A stretch of DNA of 64,000 nt from Paracyclopina nana (taxonomy: Eukaryota > Arthropoda > Copepoda > Cyclopoida > Cyclopettidae): contig JAGUCH010000005.1 in assembly GCA_019096065.1 (NCBI GenBank), positions 1,984,001 through 2,048,000 on the forward strand. Reading direction: 5' to 3'. This document shows positions 1 to 14,420 of the stretch, piece after piece (position 1 is the first letter of the stretch; every line of letters starts with the position of its first letter). The position numbers were made by a program, and so were the translations under genes. The notes beneath the pieces were generated by a model. The model made no database searches and was not told the DNA's origin. It saw only the letters and a program-made list of their open reading frames with translations.

Positions 1-3000
1 CATTTATATTGGCGGCCAAGTTCAAAGAGGATTTGTTAGCTTTTCTTCTTCTTGGATGTTGACACAATTTTTGCTTTTATTGAAGATGAGACGAAGAAGA
101 AGAAGAAGCCAAACATGGCTTTTTTCATGCATAGGGTCAATTATTAGGTTTTTGACAGCTGCAGCAGAGTAGCCGCCACACCGGGTAATTGGGTCAACAA
201 ACCCCCAAATTAGAGGGGCTCCTAACAAGTGTAATAGATCGAAAAATACTGCTTTTAAAAGCAACAAAAAGTTTCTAATTGACTGCACGTCAGGGAGAAG
301 GAAAAGTTTTTATCCAGCAGAGCAAAAAGCTTGTTCTAATATCACAGCATAAAAAATTAAGAAGTAAGCCATAGTCAGCTGTTGCGCGTGCGCGGACTCA
401 AAACGAGCAGGCCCAATAGTAAACAAAGCTTTTCCCCTCTTATTTAGGAGTTGCTGTTGTCTCTTACCTAGAGCTTGGCACTGTAGAATTTTCGTTCTGC
501 CCTCGGCTACAATTGATCCCGAGGCTGAGGGCTGCGTTATGAATCGAGGGGCCTGAAGCTCACTCGCTGCCACCAAAAAGGCTCCTGCAAGCAGAAAAAA
601 ACAAAGATTGCATTATGTGTAACTTGTCATTATTTGAGTGGCATCCAGTAAACTCAAAATGCCTTGAGGGGTTACGAAATCGGATAATTTCCCAGTGAAG
701 ATGGCAGCAATAGGAGAGATGCACCCACTTTGTAATTATAGGTATTTTTTCAGTGAGTGACGTCATCAGTAGGCGGGGCTGGGGTAAAATACATGCTTAC
801 AATTTCAAATTATAATTTATTTCTAGCCTCCCCTTTTCAAGATCCTTCTTTTGATACCACGTTTGAATGACATGAGGAAAATTTGCTTGACCATTTTGTC
901 ACCACCAATTGAAATTCTTTTCAAAGGTCCAATTAGAGCTCACCTTAATTATGATGAATCAATTCTAAACTACAACTTTCAGATTTGGCTTCTCATGCAA
1001 TCTAAAAATTGGTCTGCTACTAATTTGAACCAATTTTGCCGACAGACAAATCTCGAGGGTAACAATGCTGCCGGTGAAAAGGTGGGAATGGATTTATTTT
1101 CCGAAAAAAAATCCATTTTCTCTCTTTTTATCACGAACGAATAGAGAAATAGGGAGGAGGAGACTTCAAGGTTAGAAAGGCTGGTTAACTTTGATTGTTA
1201 TGGCCTACTTACGTCACTTTGATGTCAATGTCATTCATATGGGTGCCGCGACTACCTTTTCAACACTCAAATGCATTCACAAATTGTGCATATTTCACAA
1301 CATCACTTTACGATAAGAAAGCATTCTTCAATGATTCATGTCATCAATCCCCCAAAACGCAGATTAATCCAAAAAAGAGCACCTTCAAAATTGGCCATTT
1401 TTGTGTTTTTGCTCATTTGACATTTTGTGATTTACCCCCGCCCTTTTAACAGCCTAAAATCATTTTTGCCCATTTCCTTGCTTATTTTCAGCCCTGAAAA
1501 TATCCACACACCAAGATAAACATAATCGTTTCTAGAAGAGAACACACATATAGCCTGTAGTAGTAGTATATCTAGTGATAGTGTACACCTCAGAGGAAAA
1601 TCACTTTCTTTTCCGATCTCTTGTTCATTGGAGCAAGATTATGTAAATAAAACCATCCATTTGCTCCTCGTTTAAAAAACCATCCTCCTCACGACGACGA
1701 CGAGGAGTTTGCTAACTTTCTCTTTACTATGTAGATATACTTTTTGCAGCTCTAGCTCATCTTTGAATCTTGGTGGTCTTCTCATGTTGGGCAAAATCTT
1801 GGGTATACCATACTGACAAAGATGGATGTCATCAAGATTATAACCCCACGAAGAACACCCACTTTTCACACAATGCCGTTTAGCCAGCAATTATTATCAG
1901 CAGATTCGAGTGTAATTTTCAAGCACCATGAAGCACACTATGCATGACTATTCATGCATGATGAATGGCTGATAGATAAGGTATACACTATGCTACGTGT
2001 ACAAAATGGCGGCACAAAGGGGCAACAAACCTCATTAGCCCCCACTTTTTTAAGGATCGAAGATGAGCATGCCTGGATAAGAGACTCTTTTTCTCACGAT
2101 TGAAGGAGATGGAGAAAAAGGCCACTTAAAGGCCGTCTTGATTGCATTAACGATTTTTCTCCTTCCTTTTGCAGCAAATGAAGCCCAGCAAAATAACGCT
2201 GTAATTTCATCCCTCCCAAGATCCGAATCTCCAACTCATAAATATTCAAGCCTCTTTTTCAAAGGTGGGAAATTTCACTTGATCCTGGCGTTTTCCACGA
2301 ATCAAAGGTCAACCCAAAATGAAAGGATGTCGCTAGCCTTGGTCCATTTTCAAAGAGTGATAGGAGAAGAAGACGCGCGCTTCGCCACATAAATAGGGCT
2401 CGAAAAAAGGCAGAAGGAAGTAGGAAAAAACACATTATGGATTCAAGATCACCAATGCATGCTGAACGTGATAAAGGATCGATCCACTCATGCTCTTTGA
2501 AAAGTCCTCCATTATGCCTTACTATAGTATGGGCATATTTCAGCTGCTGGCTGCTGGCATGATGATAGTAAATATGCACCAGAATTTCACTTAATTTTGG
2601 GCATGCGAAAATATCCACCCAGCGTGCATACCACGTGGGTGGCTAAAAATGACATAATTCACAGCAAGCAGAGGGTCAGCGATTTGACCCAGGAATTCAA
2701 ACGTGTGAAAGTTCACACATGTACTATTTCAACTATAGCATATTTTGACCTAGTTTGGAGCCGCCGTTTTTTAATTAAGACATTCCGTGCATTTTTTTGC
2801 ATCCTGATGCTTTCTCTGAAGTAGGTAAGTCACTGGCTGCCGACGTTTTGCATCTACTTGCATATATGCTGCTTGTTTTGACATAAATTGAATATGAAGG
2901 GCAGCAGCAGCCTTGTTTCTTTGCTTGCGAGTAGCACTACATCATTTTTGCAAATGCTACTTATTTCTACTACACATTGGTAGTGTAGTGGGGAGATACC

Positions 3001-6000
3001 CCAAAAAGTGGGGCAAGGTGAATCAAATAATACATACTCTTGTCAAGGTTAATCATGTCATCAAGCAAGCAGAAAACTGTACGATTACATTACTTACAAG
3101 ATATCGATTCTACTTGTTTAGTGCATTAGTGAAACCAATTTTTATCTCAAGCAATGGCAAATCTTCTGTTGCAGGATTGCCAACAACAACTACATGGATT
3201 TTGCATTATTGCAAACAACAATGCTTATCTTGGAAATGGCAGGTATTTTTCAGAGAGCAGAAAAACCTGTCACCACGACGCTGCAGTGTCATGTCAAAAC
3301 ATGATGCTCGTGAAATGTTGCTTCACTTATGCTATAATACATTTTGAATTTGGGATCTCGTTTTCACTTTTGGGTGCCATCGTAACAGCAGCGGGAGAAA
3401 AGTACAATCTGGCAACTCTGAAAAACCTAAAGCGCTACCCCGAAAGAGAAGCGTGGCGATATGTAAACAAATGCTGACCTAGGGCGCGAGGATGATTTTG
3501 TGCATTGCTTTCGGGATATTTATGGGGAATATCACCCACTGTGCCTTGGAGAAAATATTGCATTGTCAATTGACTTTATGCGGCAGGAACACAATTATTA
3601 TTGGTAGTGCCCCAGGGCCACGTTTCTTCTTCTCCTTCTTCCTTTGCGTGTCCCGCAAATGACAAAGTCAAACTTTAGGGAATCATGACTTTTGTGCAAA
3701 ATTTGATGAGTCATTTCACCAAAAACATTTGAATGATAATGGGAAGCTTTAAAAGCTGGCAGAGCAAAAAAAGTCACCGTAAAAGATGGGAAAAGAAGAA
3801 GAATAAGTTTTGATTGAAACATCTTTTGGCAACAACAAGTGGACAAAAAATTGGTCAATTTTCAACAAAGAATGGAACAACTCCATGCGGAAATGCCAAT
3901 TTTTCACGCATTACAACCACATTATTTGCAGACAATATATTATTGAAGCTCTGCTGCAACACATAACAACTTTAGCATGAAACAATGAGTAATTTTAAGA
4001 ACATGAGAACATAGGGACCATATGCAACCAATAATTATTATCAGCTTCTTAACAAGGCTTCTACACCAATTGTGCACAATTGGCATAGATTATTGGACAT
4101 TGACAGCCTTGACCATGTCCATGACCATCAATTTGTCCTTATGAAAACACTATCAATGTCAGGGATCTGTCCTAGAGGACTTCTTTCTGCTAATGTCACA
4201 AAATGCCTCTTCAGTTGTGTAGTAGTAGTACAAGAACTTCTCTGAACTGAAGAAGAAGAAGAGATTTGCTCCAGCAACTCTTCCTGAATCTAAAAAAAGT
4301 TGTACTCATGAAGAAGCATCACAGGGAATTACCTAGCATTGAATGAACCCTCTGGAGTGAACAATTAAATTTGCGGCATCTTTATGGGTCTCAGGATGTT
4401 TTGGGCAAGAATTGGGCAATAACGACAATTTTTTCTGCGAGCCTTGAGATGAGTAAGGCAATCTAGCAGATTTTAGCTGTTTGTGAAAATGAAGCATGCA
4501 CAAAGCTAGGCTCTTTGTGCGAGTGAGCTCAGCGCAGAAAAAAGAAAGGTGGATTTCCAACTGCAGAGGAAGAATCAGTGCTATATTGCTACCTTTTTTG
4601 CCAACCTTGGTCTTCTTTTTTACCTTTGTACTAGCATAACTCTGTGTGTGTGCAGGTCTAGAATCACATTAGGACTTTTTATGAGGCTCGTACAAGTATG
4701 ATATCCACATTCAGTGTCAAAATGTAGCAGTGGCAATTATGTGGTATCTTACATTTTGGTGAGCATGGCTGCCTTTTGTCTACGAAAGGCCAATGAAGGC
4801 CACAAAAGGGGCAAATCTATTTCCAAGACAAGAAATCATCTTGTATACTGCTTTCTTTGTAGGGAAAAAATGCTTGCCAGCTGATTTACTTCACTAATGT
4901 TTGCAGAACAACAACTACTGCTGTGCCCATCTCCTCCTTGTTTCTTGCAAGTTCCAGACAGGTCTAGAAGAGAGATGTAGGAGGATGGCTACTTTGGAAC
5001 TTTTTAGCAATATAGTGCTAGGAAAAGCTTGATTCTTATGGAGTAGTTATGCATCAAAGCAGCAAGCTCCTTCCCTTTAGTTGTGTTGAAGGTCATGTCA
5101 GGTTTTCCTAGTGGATATTAACCCCATCATTCGTCCAGGGAAGACAGATATTCACCAGCATAGAATTGAGGAAATGAGCCTGAACGAAAAAATAGCTGAA
5201 GTGGTCATGCCTATGCTTTGTGAGTATTTACTCACAATTTCCATATGGGGCCATGTATTATTGGCTAAGCCTCATTATCCATCTATCTATCTATGCATGC
5301 ATGCCCGGAAACAACCTTGACTAACAAAAGCCTACCTACTGCTATAACCTGGAACTGAGAGAGAGAAATCTCTCTCTTTTCGTGCCATACATCGATATCA
5401 CACTACAACAGTTAAATATGGCTTAAGTGGCATATACTTAATTCGTTGCATTGCATTGGAGAGAAGAAAGAAGAAGACTGCTGTGCCAATAGCTTTCACC
5501 AATAGTTGTGTGTATTGGCAGAATTTTTGCATACATCTGTCAAGCTGGCAACAATGGACTTGTTTCAGAACACAACCATCTGATCCTTGACACTATTGAA
5601 CAGCAATAGTTGAATACATGCCAAGTGGAGTGGGAAAATCTAGAAATGCTGCTATATAATGATGATCAGAAGAAAGGCCTCAATTTTCGGCCTTTCAAGG
5701 CTGTGCTTTCTAACCCTTCATGGGGAGACACAATGAGAAATTCTCAATCAAAGTGCACTTCACTCAACTGTGGCTTTTTCAAGGGTTTCCGTGGGCAAAT
5801 ATGGTACCATACACAACTGCTGTCCAAGACAGCTCACCACAAACTCTCCTTTTTTTAGAAAGCCAAAAACTTGATGACCAATTCCATTTTATTTTCAAAA
5901 GCCTCCTCCTCCTTCAAAGCCAGATTATTTTTTACCACCTTATTGCTGAATGGACTGAAAATTGCCTTCACTTCCACAAACTATTTTTTTTGGAAAAAAT

Positions 6001-6414
6001 GGGGATACCTATATAATACTATGAGAATGCACAAGTGCTTTAAGAGGATTATAAAAGAAGACCCTTTTAAAGTCTCCCTTTCTCCATCTTTTTGCATTTA
6101 AGGCTTGGATCAAGAACAAAAGGCTGCTTTTTCCCACCACCATCCGCTAGCTAAGCAGTAGAAGAGGAAGGCCTTTAAAGGCTCATGATTGACCTTCAAC
6201 ATAGTTAGGGTTCCTCATCAAATTACCATCCTAAGAAAAAGCTCCCCTTATGGGAAGATCAACGGGGGTAATTGCATTGCCATACTTCGTTTTACAACTA
6301 TTATCCCAAAAGGCCATGAGTTTTACGTGCTATTGGCCTTTAAAGGCCCAGCTCCCTCAATTTTGTGGATGATTTTGATGGTCATCTTGAGAGAGAAATG
6401 CAATTCCCACCAAT
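1..6414. other. Gene-free spacer, 1-6.4 kb
   Basis: I see no supportable gene here. Open frames are short, unrelated to families I recognise, and scattered over all frames as expected by chance in AT-rich DNA. The stretch holds a (GAA)n microsatellite near 93-109, a short (TCTA)n run running into ATGCATGC near 5280-5300, and several copies of a GGCCTTTAAAGGCC-like palindrome between 5.6 and 6.6 kb. Confidence 0.5.
93..109. repeat. (GAA)n microsatellite
   Basis: About six uninterrupted GAA units. The same trinucleotide (or its complement) recurs as short runs across the window, for example near 4250 and 49630. Confidence 0.8.
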
Positions 6415-6900
6415 TTGCATTTTTATGCCCCCCTTTCTTCCCAATTTTGGCAAGTGTCGAGTACGTGGAGGAGAAAACCAAATGCTGATTTAGTGGTGCG
6501 CATCTATCTGCTAATTGTGCCAACAGAAAATACCACTTTATTCCCCTGGTGGCTTTTGACGAATTTCGGCCCGGCTTTATCTAGTAGCAGGACAGATTTG
6601 CTAAGGCCTTTAAGGCAGATCATCAGATTTAGTAGTACAGTGGTACGACCTCTTAGTCAGCAAGTAGCTCATCTCAGAAATGTTCTTCTGTTGCTGCCGA
6701 AAATGAATTCCAAGCACGTTCTTCAAGGCTACCACTACTACTTCTCTGTAGACCTTTCCCCAATTCTCTTCCAGATGAACGTGACGGCATCATCCATTTT
6801 GCTATTTTTTTCATGGCCTCAAGTACTGACCCCATTAGATGCTAACTCTTTCCTGATTTATGGCTTTCTAACATTTGTAGCATCATGGACTTCTCACTAA
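6415..6900 (+). other. Unassigned 161-codon open frame
   Basis: This is the longest open frame in the first 32 kb that is not low-complexity. The predicted peptide is rich in Leu, Phe, Ser and Trp with hydrophobic stretches near its C-terminal half, but it has no motif I recognise, no clear splice partner and no supporting neighbour. An open frame of this length in about 30 kb of six-frame AT-rich sequence is uncommon but can arise by chance. It could be a small membrane protein, a decayed element fragment or noise; I favour noise. Confidence 0.12.
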
Positions 6901-6907
6901 CTATTTC

Positions 6908-6924
6908 CCCACTAGGTGGCGTTA
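6908..6924 (+). promoter_or_regulatory. CTCF-like site (CCACTAGGTGGCG)
   Basis: The sequence CCCACTAGGTGGCGTTAG matches the general CTCF core (CCA..AG.(G/T)GGCG) known from animals. It is one of six sites of this class in the window. No gene is visible nearby, so an insulator role is only inferred. Confidence 0.35.
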
Positions 6925-9900
6925 GAGAGATGAAAGCCATTTCCTCCCCTTGGCCATTACTCACCCTTTTTGACCAATTTCACTTGTAAATTGAAATCCC
7001 GCTCTGTCTTCAGTCGTTCATACTTGAGCGGCTTTTTAGTGGGTGCTCGTATCTTTTTTGACCCATGATCCAAATCGCGATCAAAGAAGTCAGCAAAATC
7101 CCCAGGCAGGAAATTAAATGAATCATTGTCAAACGTTGGCTGACAAGTGGAAATATCTGGCAGAAAAGTGAAAAAATAGATACAGTGCTGGCTATAAATA
7201 AAATGCGGCTCTTACAAGAGCCGGGAAATGGGCGAGGAAGAAATTCACTATTAAGGGTTGGGGCAGGAAACTAATTTCACTTTATTTTTACCAAGTGCGA
7301 ATTTGCCGCCTCGCAAATTGCACCTTCATTAATTCTGAGAACTTGAGAAATGAGAGCCTGCCCTTCAAAGACTTTATGCAGTGCAGGAAATGCATTCTAG
7401 GGATGATCATGCGCATAAAAACAAGCAAACATGCAACAATGCAGATCGGCCATAGCACTTCACTCTGAAGCAAGAAAAAAAGACACCAATTCAAGCATCA
7501 TCAAGTCATTAAATATGGGCGTTTCTGGTGATAAAATCTCAAGGTATTTAACTAATGATACAACCTCTTGACTCCTACGAAGAATTGTCTAATTCGAAGC
7601 TATTAATAAAGCAAATCTGGTAACCCGGTTTTTGCAAAAGCCCTACCTCAAAAGAGAACAGCCTATCAGAGCCCAAATGAAGCATGCTTGCGAATGTAAA
7701 CAAAAAACCTTCATGCACGAAATCAAGAAGTTTGATACAATTTGCCGGGTGAAGGCCATGTCATATGGAAATGCCAAGCAAAAAGAAATCCTTGCAAAGC
7801 CCAAAATACCGAAAACACACGCAAATTGTGAGCTCAAAAGCGATCCGCCACTACATTTCCGCTTGCAATCTCATTTGGGCCCGATCCAAGGTTAGTCGTG
7901 GTAGACTAAGCTTGGTGATTACTTGATTATTGTGAAAAGTAGGTTATGCCAAAATCAGTATGTAAATTGAGTGTCAATAAGAATCCACCCCAAAAAGCCC
8001 TAGCCAAAGTGTAAATGCGATGAGAGGAGGCCAAATTTGCTCAAATGCAAGAGAAACATGACATAATTTCGCTCTTTGCCAAGATTCCATACTGTTATTT
8101 CACACAAGGGGGAAATTATCCCCCTAGAAGCAGAGAGGCCACATAGTAGGATTCTTTATGTGAAGCTCAATTTTAAGAGTTATTTTGGGGGCTAATTAGG
8201 GCAGACCTTGACTGATTTTTGACCAGACCAATTTGCTTGGCTCCAACTGCTGTTTTTGTCTCCAGGTCTCAAGAGGAAAGAGAAGAGCCACAAATCAGCT
8301 ATTCTTTGAAGTAACAAGTGGAAAAAAGCAATTTCAGCAGCCAGGTAAAAAGAGGGAAAATTGAATTTTTCCTAGGAAAAAAAAGAGGCCAGATTTTTTG
8401 GCACCTACATAGCCTAATGGTTCTTTTTTCTCCCCAATTGCATGGTGGATCATTTTGAAAATCGAAGAAAAATCATCCTTGCAGCAATATCATTGATCAT
8501 GAAAGGCGGAATTAAAGTTATCATCATCATTTTATCATCCGGGAGTCTGGAAATCTTCAATAGAAGTAGCCTCAACAAAGGCAATACCATAAAAAGCAAC
8601 ATTATGGCAGCTGGGGTCCCAATTTTGAGCTCAGGGTGGGATCAATTTTACCATAAATCAGCTCATTTGTAATGAGATCATTCTTTAATGCAACCTAGTG
8701 AAAACGCACGCCGGGAATTTTACAGCAGCGAGAGCGCTCGAACGAGTGACGCGCCACTATCAAAGCATAGCGGCCAATTAGGGAACTAAGGGACATGCAG
8801 CAAATTCCCTATTTTTGAGCTCTCTCATTTAACGGCTGAAAATGTTGATGATGCGTGAAGACTGCATTCCACTATTAACAATTCGACGTGCCATTTTCAC
8901 GAAGCAAGCAACAACAACTTTTGTTGTGGTTTCTCTTACGAGATATAACGTAACTCATAATCTTTTATTATTGGACCTCAATGTACAAGGCCACTGGCAT
9001 AGTGTGGAAAATTGGGCCGAAAACCCGACAATTTCCAATTAACCCACTAAACTTCAAGATTGCCGAAATGCGCAGAAAGTTGCCAATCGTACATTTTCAG
9101 AGGCGGATATTTATCCTGGGGTTTACCCCACAGTGTTTTATGCCCATTGTGAAACGGTAACAAAAGAAGAAACTTTTAAAATTTTTGGTTGCTTTTACGG
9201 CCTTTGTGGCCTTGTTGAATTTCTTTTGTAAATTAAAGCAAAAAGAGGAAGAGAATTGCGGTAGCAAATTGATTCAGATTTCCAAGTGCCAAGGGCAATA
9301 AATTTGATCAATTCACAAAGGCCTCCCCAAAAATCCTCTGGGTAATCTTCACACAATTGACAACAGTGATTGAGGAATTTCTGAGCTGAATTCGTGATGG
9401 AAACGCAGCACACGCTCCCACAAAAGGGTATTTCAAGTCTGTACATTTACAGCAAGAAGCCATATTATTATCTCTTTGACTTTACTTTTAATTTTGTCCC
9501 CACAAAGCTAAAAGCCAAATACATAAAAGTCAAAGGTAATAAGGAGCAGCTGCATGGCAATGCGAAAAAGATGCGGGCTAATATTGTTTTTGCTATTGAT
9601 TTTCCACCTTGGCTAATTCAGATGCTCATCAGGTCCACATGGTAAAAAGCTACCCTTAAAACCAGTTAATCCATCAGAGGAGTAGATAAGACATTAAATG
9701 CAAAAGCTCCACCCAATCTTACAATTTATGATACCTGTTGAGAATTGGTGAAAAATAAAGAGAAGTCACGACAATGGGAGAAGATTCTTATCGACTCAAG
9801 GGAAATTTGATGAGCTCTTGCACAAGCCACTGTAATTCAGCATTATTTGAAAAGTTTCCAAAATTCAAGAGTTGATCACAGAGTGGCACCACAGATACGT

Positions 9901-12900
9901 AAAAATCGTGACTATGATGCCAATTCATTAAAACTTTCATGCTGCAGTAGCACAAGGGGAGTGAATATAAAAGCATTCTTGGCCCCAATTTGTAGTACTA
10001 TCAATAGCCTATTTTATATGCAGGTCTAACAATGGTAGCGCGACCCCAAAAGAAGTTATTAAACGCATCTTCTTCTTCTTCCCTTTAATAAACTCGGTCA
10101 ATGACAACAATAGCACTAAAGCCAGTAGTAGCACAATTATCTCTACTTTCCTATGTAATATTCTCGTTTTGCCATCTTTCTGACTTCCTTTTTGAGTTTC
10201 AGGCCTGCACAAACATCCTTTTATTGGAAGAAGCTGATATTGGTTTGAAAAAGCAAGCCTTTTGATTTCTCGCTTTATTGAGCACCACAAGAGTTGACAT
10301 CATGGTTTTTATTTCGCAGCAGCAGTCATTGTCTATTCATATGGGATTTTCGTGCATCAAGATACAGCAACAATCAGATCTCCAGCAGAGAGAGTCTCTT
10401 TTTTGCTTTATGGCCATTGTAAAAATAGAGGTTTTAAAACGAAGAAGATGGTATAAGCAGCACTATTGGCTCAAGATTTTGTTTGGCAAATCAATACTTT
10501 TTATTAGGGCTCAGCCTTCTTGAAATAAAAAGGCTGTCTTATCATATAAAAAAAAGCCAATAAAAACGAAGGGCTGCCATCATTTTTTTAGACTTGCTGT
10601 TTCTTGATGATGAAGATGCACCCCATTTCAAGTAGCCTAAGGTGAGCTTTTATGGAATTAAAAGGGCTTCTTTGAAGCTTGACAGCAACTTTGAAATTAA
10701 TGTGAGACACATCCTGTGTCAAGAGAACAACACTTGTGTGGTGTTTGTTGGTGGGAAACTTTTTGCGTGGGACCTAATTGGGCTATCTGAATCTATTTTG
10801 AATACACCAATGAAAGGTCTTGATCTTTCAAGTATTTTATTCGTTGTGTGAAATTTTTTATGTTGAAAAAGGCAAGAAGAACATCTCTTCTGTTGCGCTA
10901 TTAAAAAGAAACAGCAAGCTATTACACAAAGCTATTTTATTAGAGAGGAAAAACTTTTGAGCAATCTTTTGCATTAGGGCCATTCCTAAACAATGACAGT
11001 GCTATAACCAAACTTTAGACAATTGGAGCACATTAAGCCTTTCTTTTGGCAAATCTACCAACTTCATGTTGCAATAAGACAAGAACATTATTACTAGAAA
11101 AATGCCATTTCAAGTGTCAGCTGTTAGCCTATGAAATGGCCCATCTTCCCTTCATCAAAATGACATAGTGATTAAGTCTTGGATGGACTCCACAACAACA
11201 GATGAAGAAGAATGCAGTTTCTATCAATAATTTTTGGCAAGCCATCATCATTTTCTTTGTAGTAGATTGATATCTTACTCTATATCCTCTAATGATGGTC
11301 TGTATCCAATTAAGCTTTGTCTGCGAGAGGAATTCCAAGTTTAAAAAGTATTTTAAGAACGCGAGGGCGCCGAAATGAACAAAAGGGGCCCACACGAGAA
11401 TAATAGTGCATCTCCCAATGCTATGCTGCCAATTGCATTTTTCCCCTTAATAATACCATGGTAGACTCTAGATATTACATCAAAATCAGTGCTTACCTTC
11501 AGATAGATGGCACATGAGGAGCAGGAAGATAATTTCACATGAACTCATTTTGAAGCACCAGAAATTCTTGCGTTTCTTCCGCCGACTTTTGTCACTGCTG
11601 GTCATTTTGAAGGGCATTCAAACACTGGTTTCCAACGCATAGTATTCCTCCCTATTTCCTTCCACTGCGTCTTCTTCTCAAATCTGAAATGGATCAAATT
11701 CCGCTGAATCACAAGTTACTCGACTCAAATTACACACTTAACAACACTCAAGCGCGCGAGTTGAGTTGGTAAACAACGCTTAGCCTCGGATTTGCGTTTA
11801 GCGCCTAAAAGGCACGGAAAACGCCAATGTCAAACCCGATGGGTCCCACCCCCACGAAAAACTTAATGAAGTTGAACTTGACATCCAAATTGGACCTTTT
11901 CATCACGATTCAGCCTTAAAATCAAGTTGAGAAATGACTCAAGGAAACCACGACACAAATAAAATTGCCACCGCCGAAATGCTTGCGCTCTCATGTTCAA
12001 GATCAAAAGGTTGTGGTGGGGTATATAGTATAACCTGGTATAGAGGTACTTCTCTGCAAAGATAGATAGCCTTGCCATACTACTCAAAACCAACAAAACT
12101 TTGCTCTTCACAAGTGTTCAAGGAGGCCAGAAACTTTTAAGTACTAGTATATCTACTACTATCCGGCCATTAATTTTGAGAAAGTTATTTTGATCATTAG
12201 ACTTTGGCGGGAGAAGAGGAAAAATGGAAGAAGACCTATCCACATATTTACTAGGCCTGTCATTTTACCAATACCAGTGAAATGGAGATGGGTTCACCAC
12301 CTCGCTTCATTATTGGCTTCCATGTTTGTTCTCACAGTTTGACACTAGAGGGCCTTTGTTTTGAATTGTGGATAACAGGGACTGCTCAGCTCTTTGGAGT
12401 GAAATAGCACCCCTCATTTTAAATGTCTCAACAGGAAAAGAGCCATTATGGTTGCAGATGTGAGATAGCAGCAAAGCATAAAGTGAGCAAGGGTTTGTCA
12501 TAATAATAACAACTCGAGGCGTTTCTTGCCCGCGTCTGCTCTTGGGAAAAATCTCGGCCTTTTTCCACCCTTTAAAAAAGTCGACTGATTTTTTCCTTTA
12601 GGTCTTAACTTAGAAGTTGACTCGTTTCAGCATTCACTAATGCGTCTCTGAATTACTTTGAGACATTTAAAAGTTGAAATCCTAGAAGGCGTACAAAAAA
12701 CCTTGGCCTTTCGAAAAAAAGGCCAAGAAATGCAAAAATCTACAATGTCTGAAAATGGCTTTTGCCCAAACGTTGCAATTTATGCAGCAACCTTTTGGAT
12801 CTCATCCTTTTGACCTTTTTACACATGATGGATGAGCCATAAGTGTGTCGAAAAAAAGGTCGAAAATGCCTTTAACAAGGCCAGAGTGTCTTACCTCTTG
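6925..12900. other. Gene-free spacer, 6.9-12.9 kb
   Basis: No gene or repeat family stands out. There are small hairpins, such as CGGCTCTT-AC-AAGAGCCG near 7204-7221 and AGGGGGA/TCCCCCT near 8107-8125. A short CpG-rich patch lies near 8.70-8.78 kb and another near 11.74-11.83 kb. Open frames are short and unrecognised. Confidence 0.45.
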
Positions 12901-12929
12901 AGCTGCTGAGATTTTTTTCGGGTCTCCTC

Positions 12930-14420
12930 TCACAAAAGCTGTGCTTGGGTTGGCTTGAACATGCACACTGGGCTCCGGCAAAGTTGGAGGAGCGCTCGTT
13001 ATTCCAGCTCTTGCGCGACAATCGCAAAAACAGACAGAAAGATGGAAAAGGTCGCGAGAAAACGAACGTGCGGAAAGCGCACTTCAAGCCGCCTTTCGCT
13101 CGCCGATTGCCGGTTGGGGAAAAGCCTCGTCAAATGGCTTTCTAATGGGGGAAAACACATCGGCAACTTTAATCGCATGAATAGCTGCGAACGATCGGAA
13201 GAGCACAGAAGCAGAAACGGACAGTCTTGCTTACGCGAGGGTTTGTTGTTTTTCTCAGTATCAGCCAAGGTGGTTGTCGTAACTGCTCACCTGTGCAGGC
13301 TGCGGCGCTGCGAAGAAGCGGCGCGCCGGTCGGCGGGCAGGCCGGGCCGGGCCGGGCTGAATGGGCTGGGCCGGTGGCAGCCGCGTTTTTGAGCGTCACT
13401 ACCTGGAGCAAGTTCCAAGTTGAGCGACGAAGAACTGTGGCAGTGGTTCAGTTAACTCAACGAAAAAGTTGCCGAAGCTGATGTTGTTTGGGGCGCGCTA
13501 GAGTTGTCAATGGGACGCAGGAGAGTGCTTACTGAGCAAGCATTTTTTCATATTTTCGAAATGTGACACCGCATGATATTTAGCCTTTGCAAAAGCAATC
13601 TTTTCTAGTCATATGCGCTTGAACTAAAGGTTTTTCTTAATGAAATGTGTCAGTTTCGATCGGGCAATAACACGATTAATTTCCACTTTTCCATAGCTAT
13701 GATGGAACTAATTATTTTTTTGCTTCTATCGGCGATTGAGTGGATTCTGAATCTTATGGTTTCAAGCGGGCATTATAGAAGATTCGTTCAATTGCGAAAA
13801 GCTTGTCTTGAGCTTAGATCAATGCTACAAAGTCGGTTCAGATGGCGCTAGTTGCATTCTGAAATAACTCTGTTTGTGGGCTTTTTTCGGAATCAAACGG
13901 CCCATTGCGGAATCTGTCATCCGTACGCGCCCAAATTATGACGTCATTTTGATCTGAAGTGCCCTCTGTGTACGAGTGCAGCGCCATCTAGATATGATTT
14001 GGCATTAATCAAAGCTTGAGGCAAGCTTTTCCCAATTGCGAAGCATTACGCGCTTAATTTCGAGCGGGCTTATTAAGAGAGCACGGTAATCTCGGCAGAT
14101 ATGGGCTCCCTGCTTACTTTTGACTTAGCGCTCTAGTGTTGCCCCAACGGCATCCATGCTACACAAATCCAGGTGAACGAACGAACGCTCATTCGGTGGA
14201 AGTGTGCACACTGAGAAAAACGGCTTTTACGACTCTCCGCAGGTCTCTTCTTTTGTTCCAAATCTTGTGTCTGCCTGTCGGCTTTGGACTCATTGGAGGA
14301 CAACGCGCACCGCTTACCTTACTTACGCGCTCATTATTTAAGACGCAGCCTTTCGCGCGTTTAAGTACGCTGACATTTCTCAGGCTTTTCCTAAGCTCCT
14401 CGTCAAACAAAGGCTCGAAA
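12930..14420. promoter_or_regulatory. CpG-rich block, possible orphan promoter
   Basis: CpG dinucleotides and GC content rise sharply here against the surrounding AT-rich DNA, with a peak of GCCGGGCC repeats near 13331-13365. On the minus strand a consensus 5' splice site (CACAG|GTGAGC) ends such a GC-rich stretch at 13291, as a first exon would. Several short open frames cross the block but none is recognisable. It may be the promoter and first exon of a gene whose other exons lie outside the window or are too small to recognise, or simply an unmethylated island. Confidence 0.3.
13838..13993. promoter_or_regulatory. Convergent pair of AGATGGCGCT sites
   Basis: AGATGGCGCT occurs on the plus strand at 13840-13849 and on the minus strand at 13980-13989, about 140 bp apart and facing each other. 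The decamer matches the CTCF-type core described in insects. The pair sits inside the CpG-rich block. Confidence 0.35.

Noticed and set aside
12955..13411. Open frames of 80-145 codons across the GC-rich block
   Set aside because: High GC lowers stop frequency in all frames; no motif, and the composition follows the GC tract.
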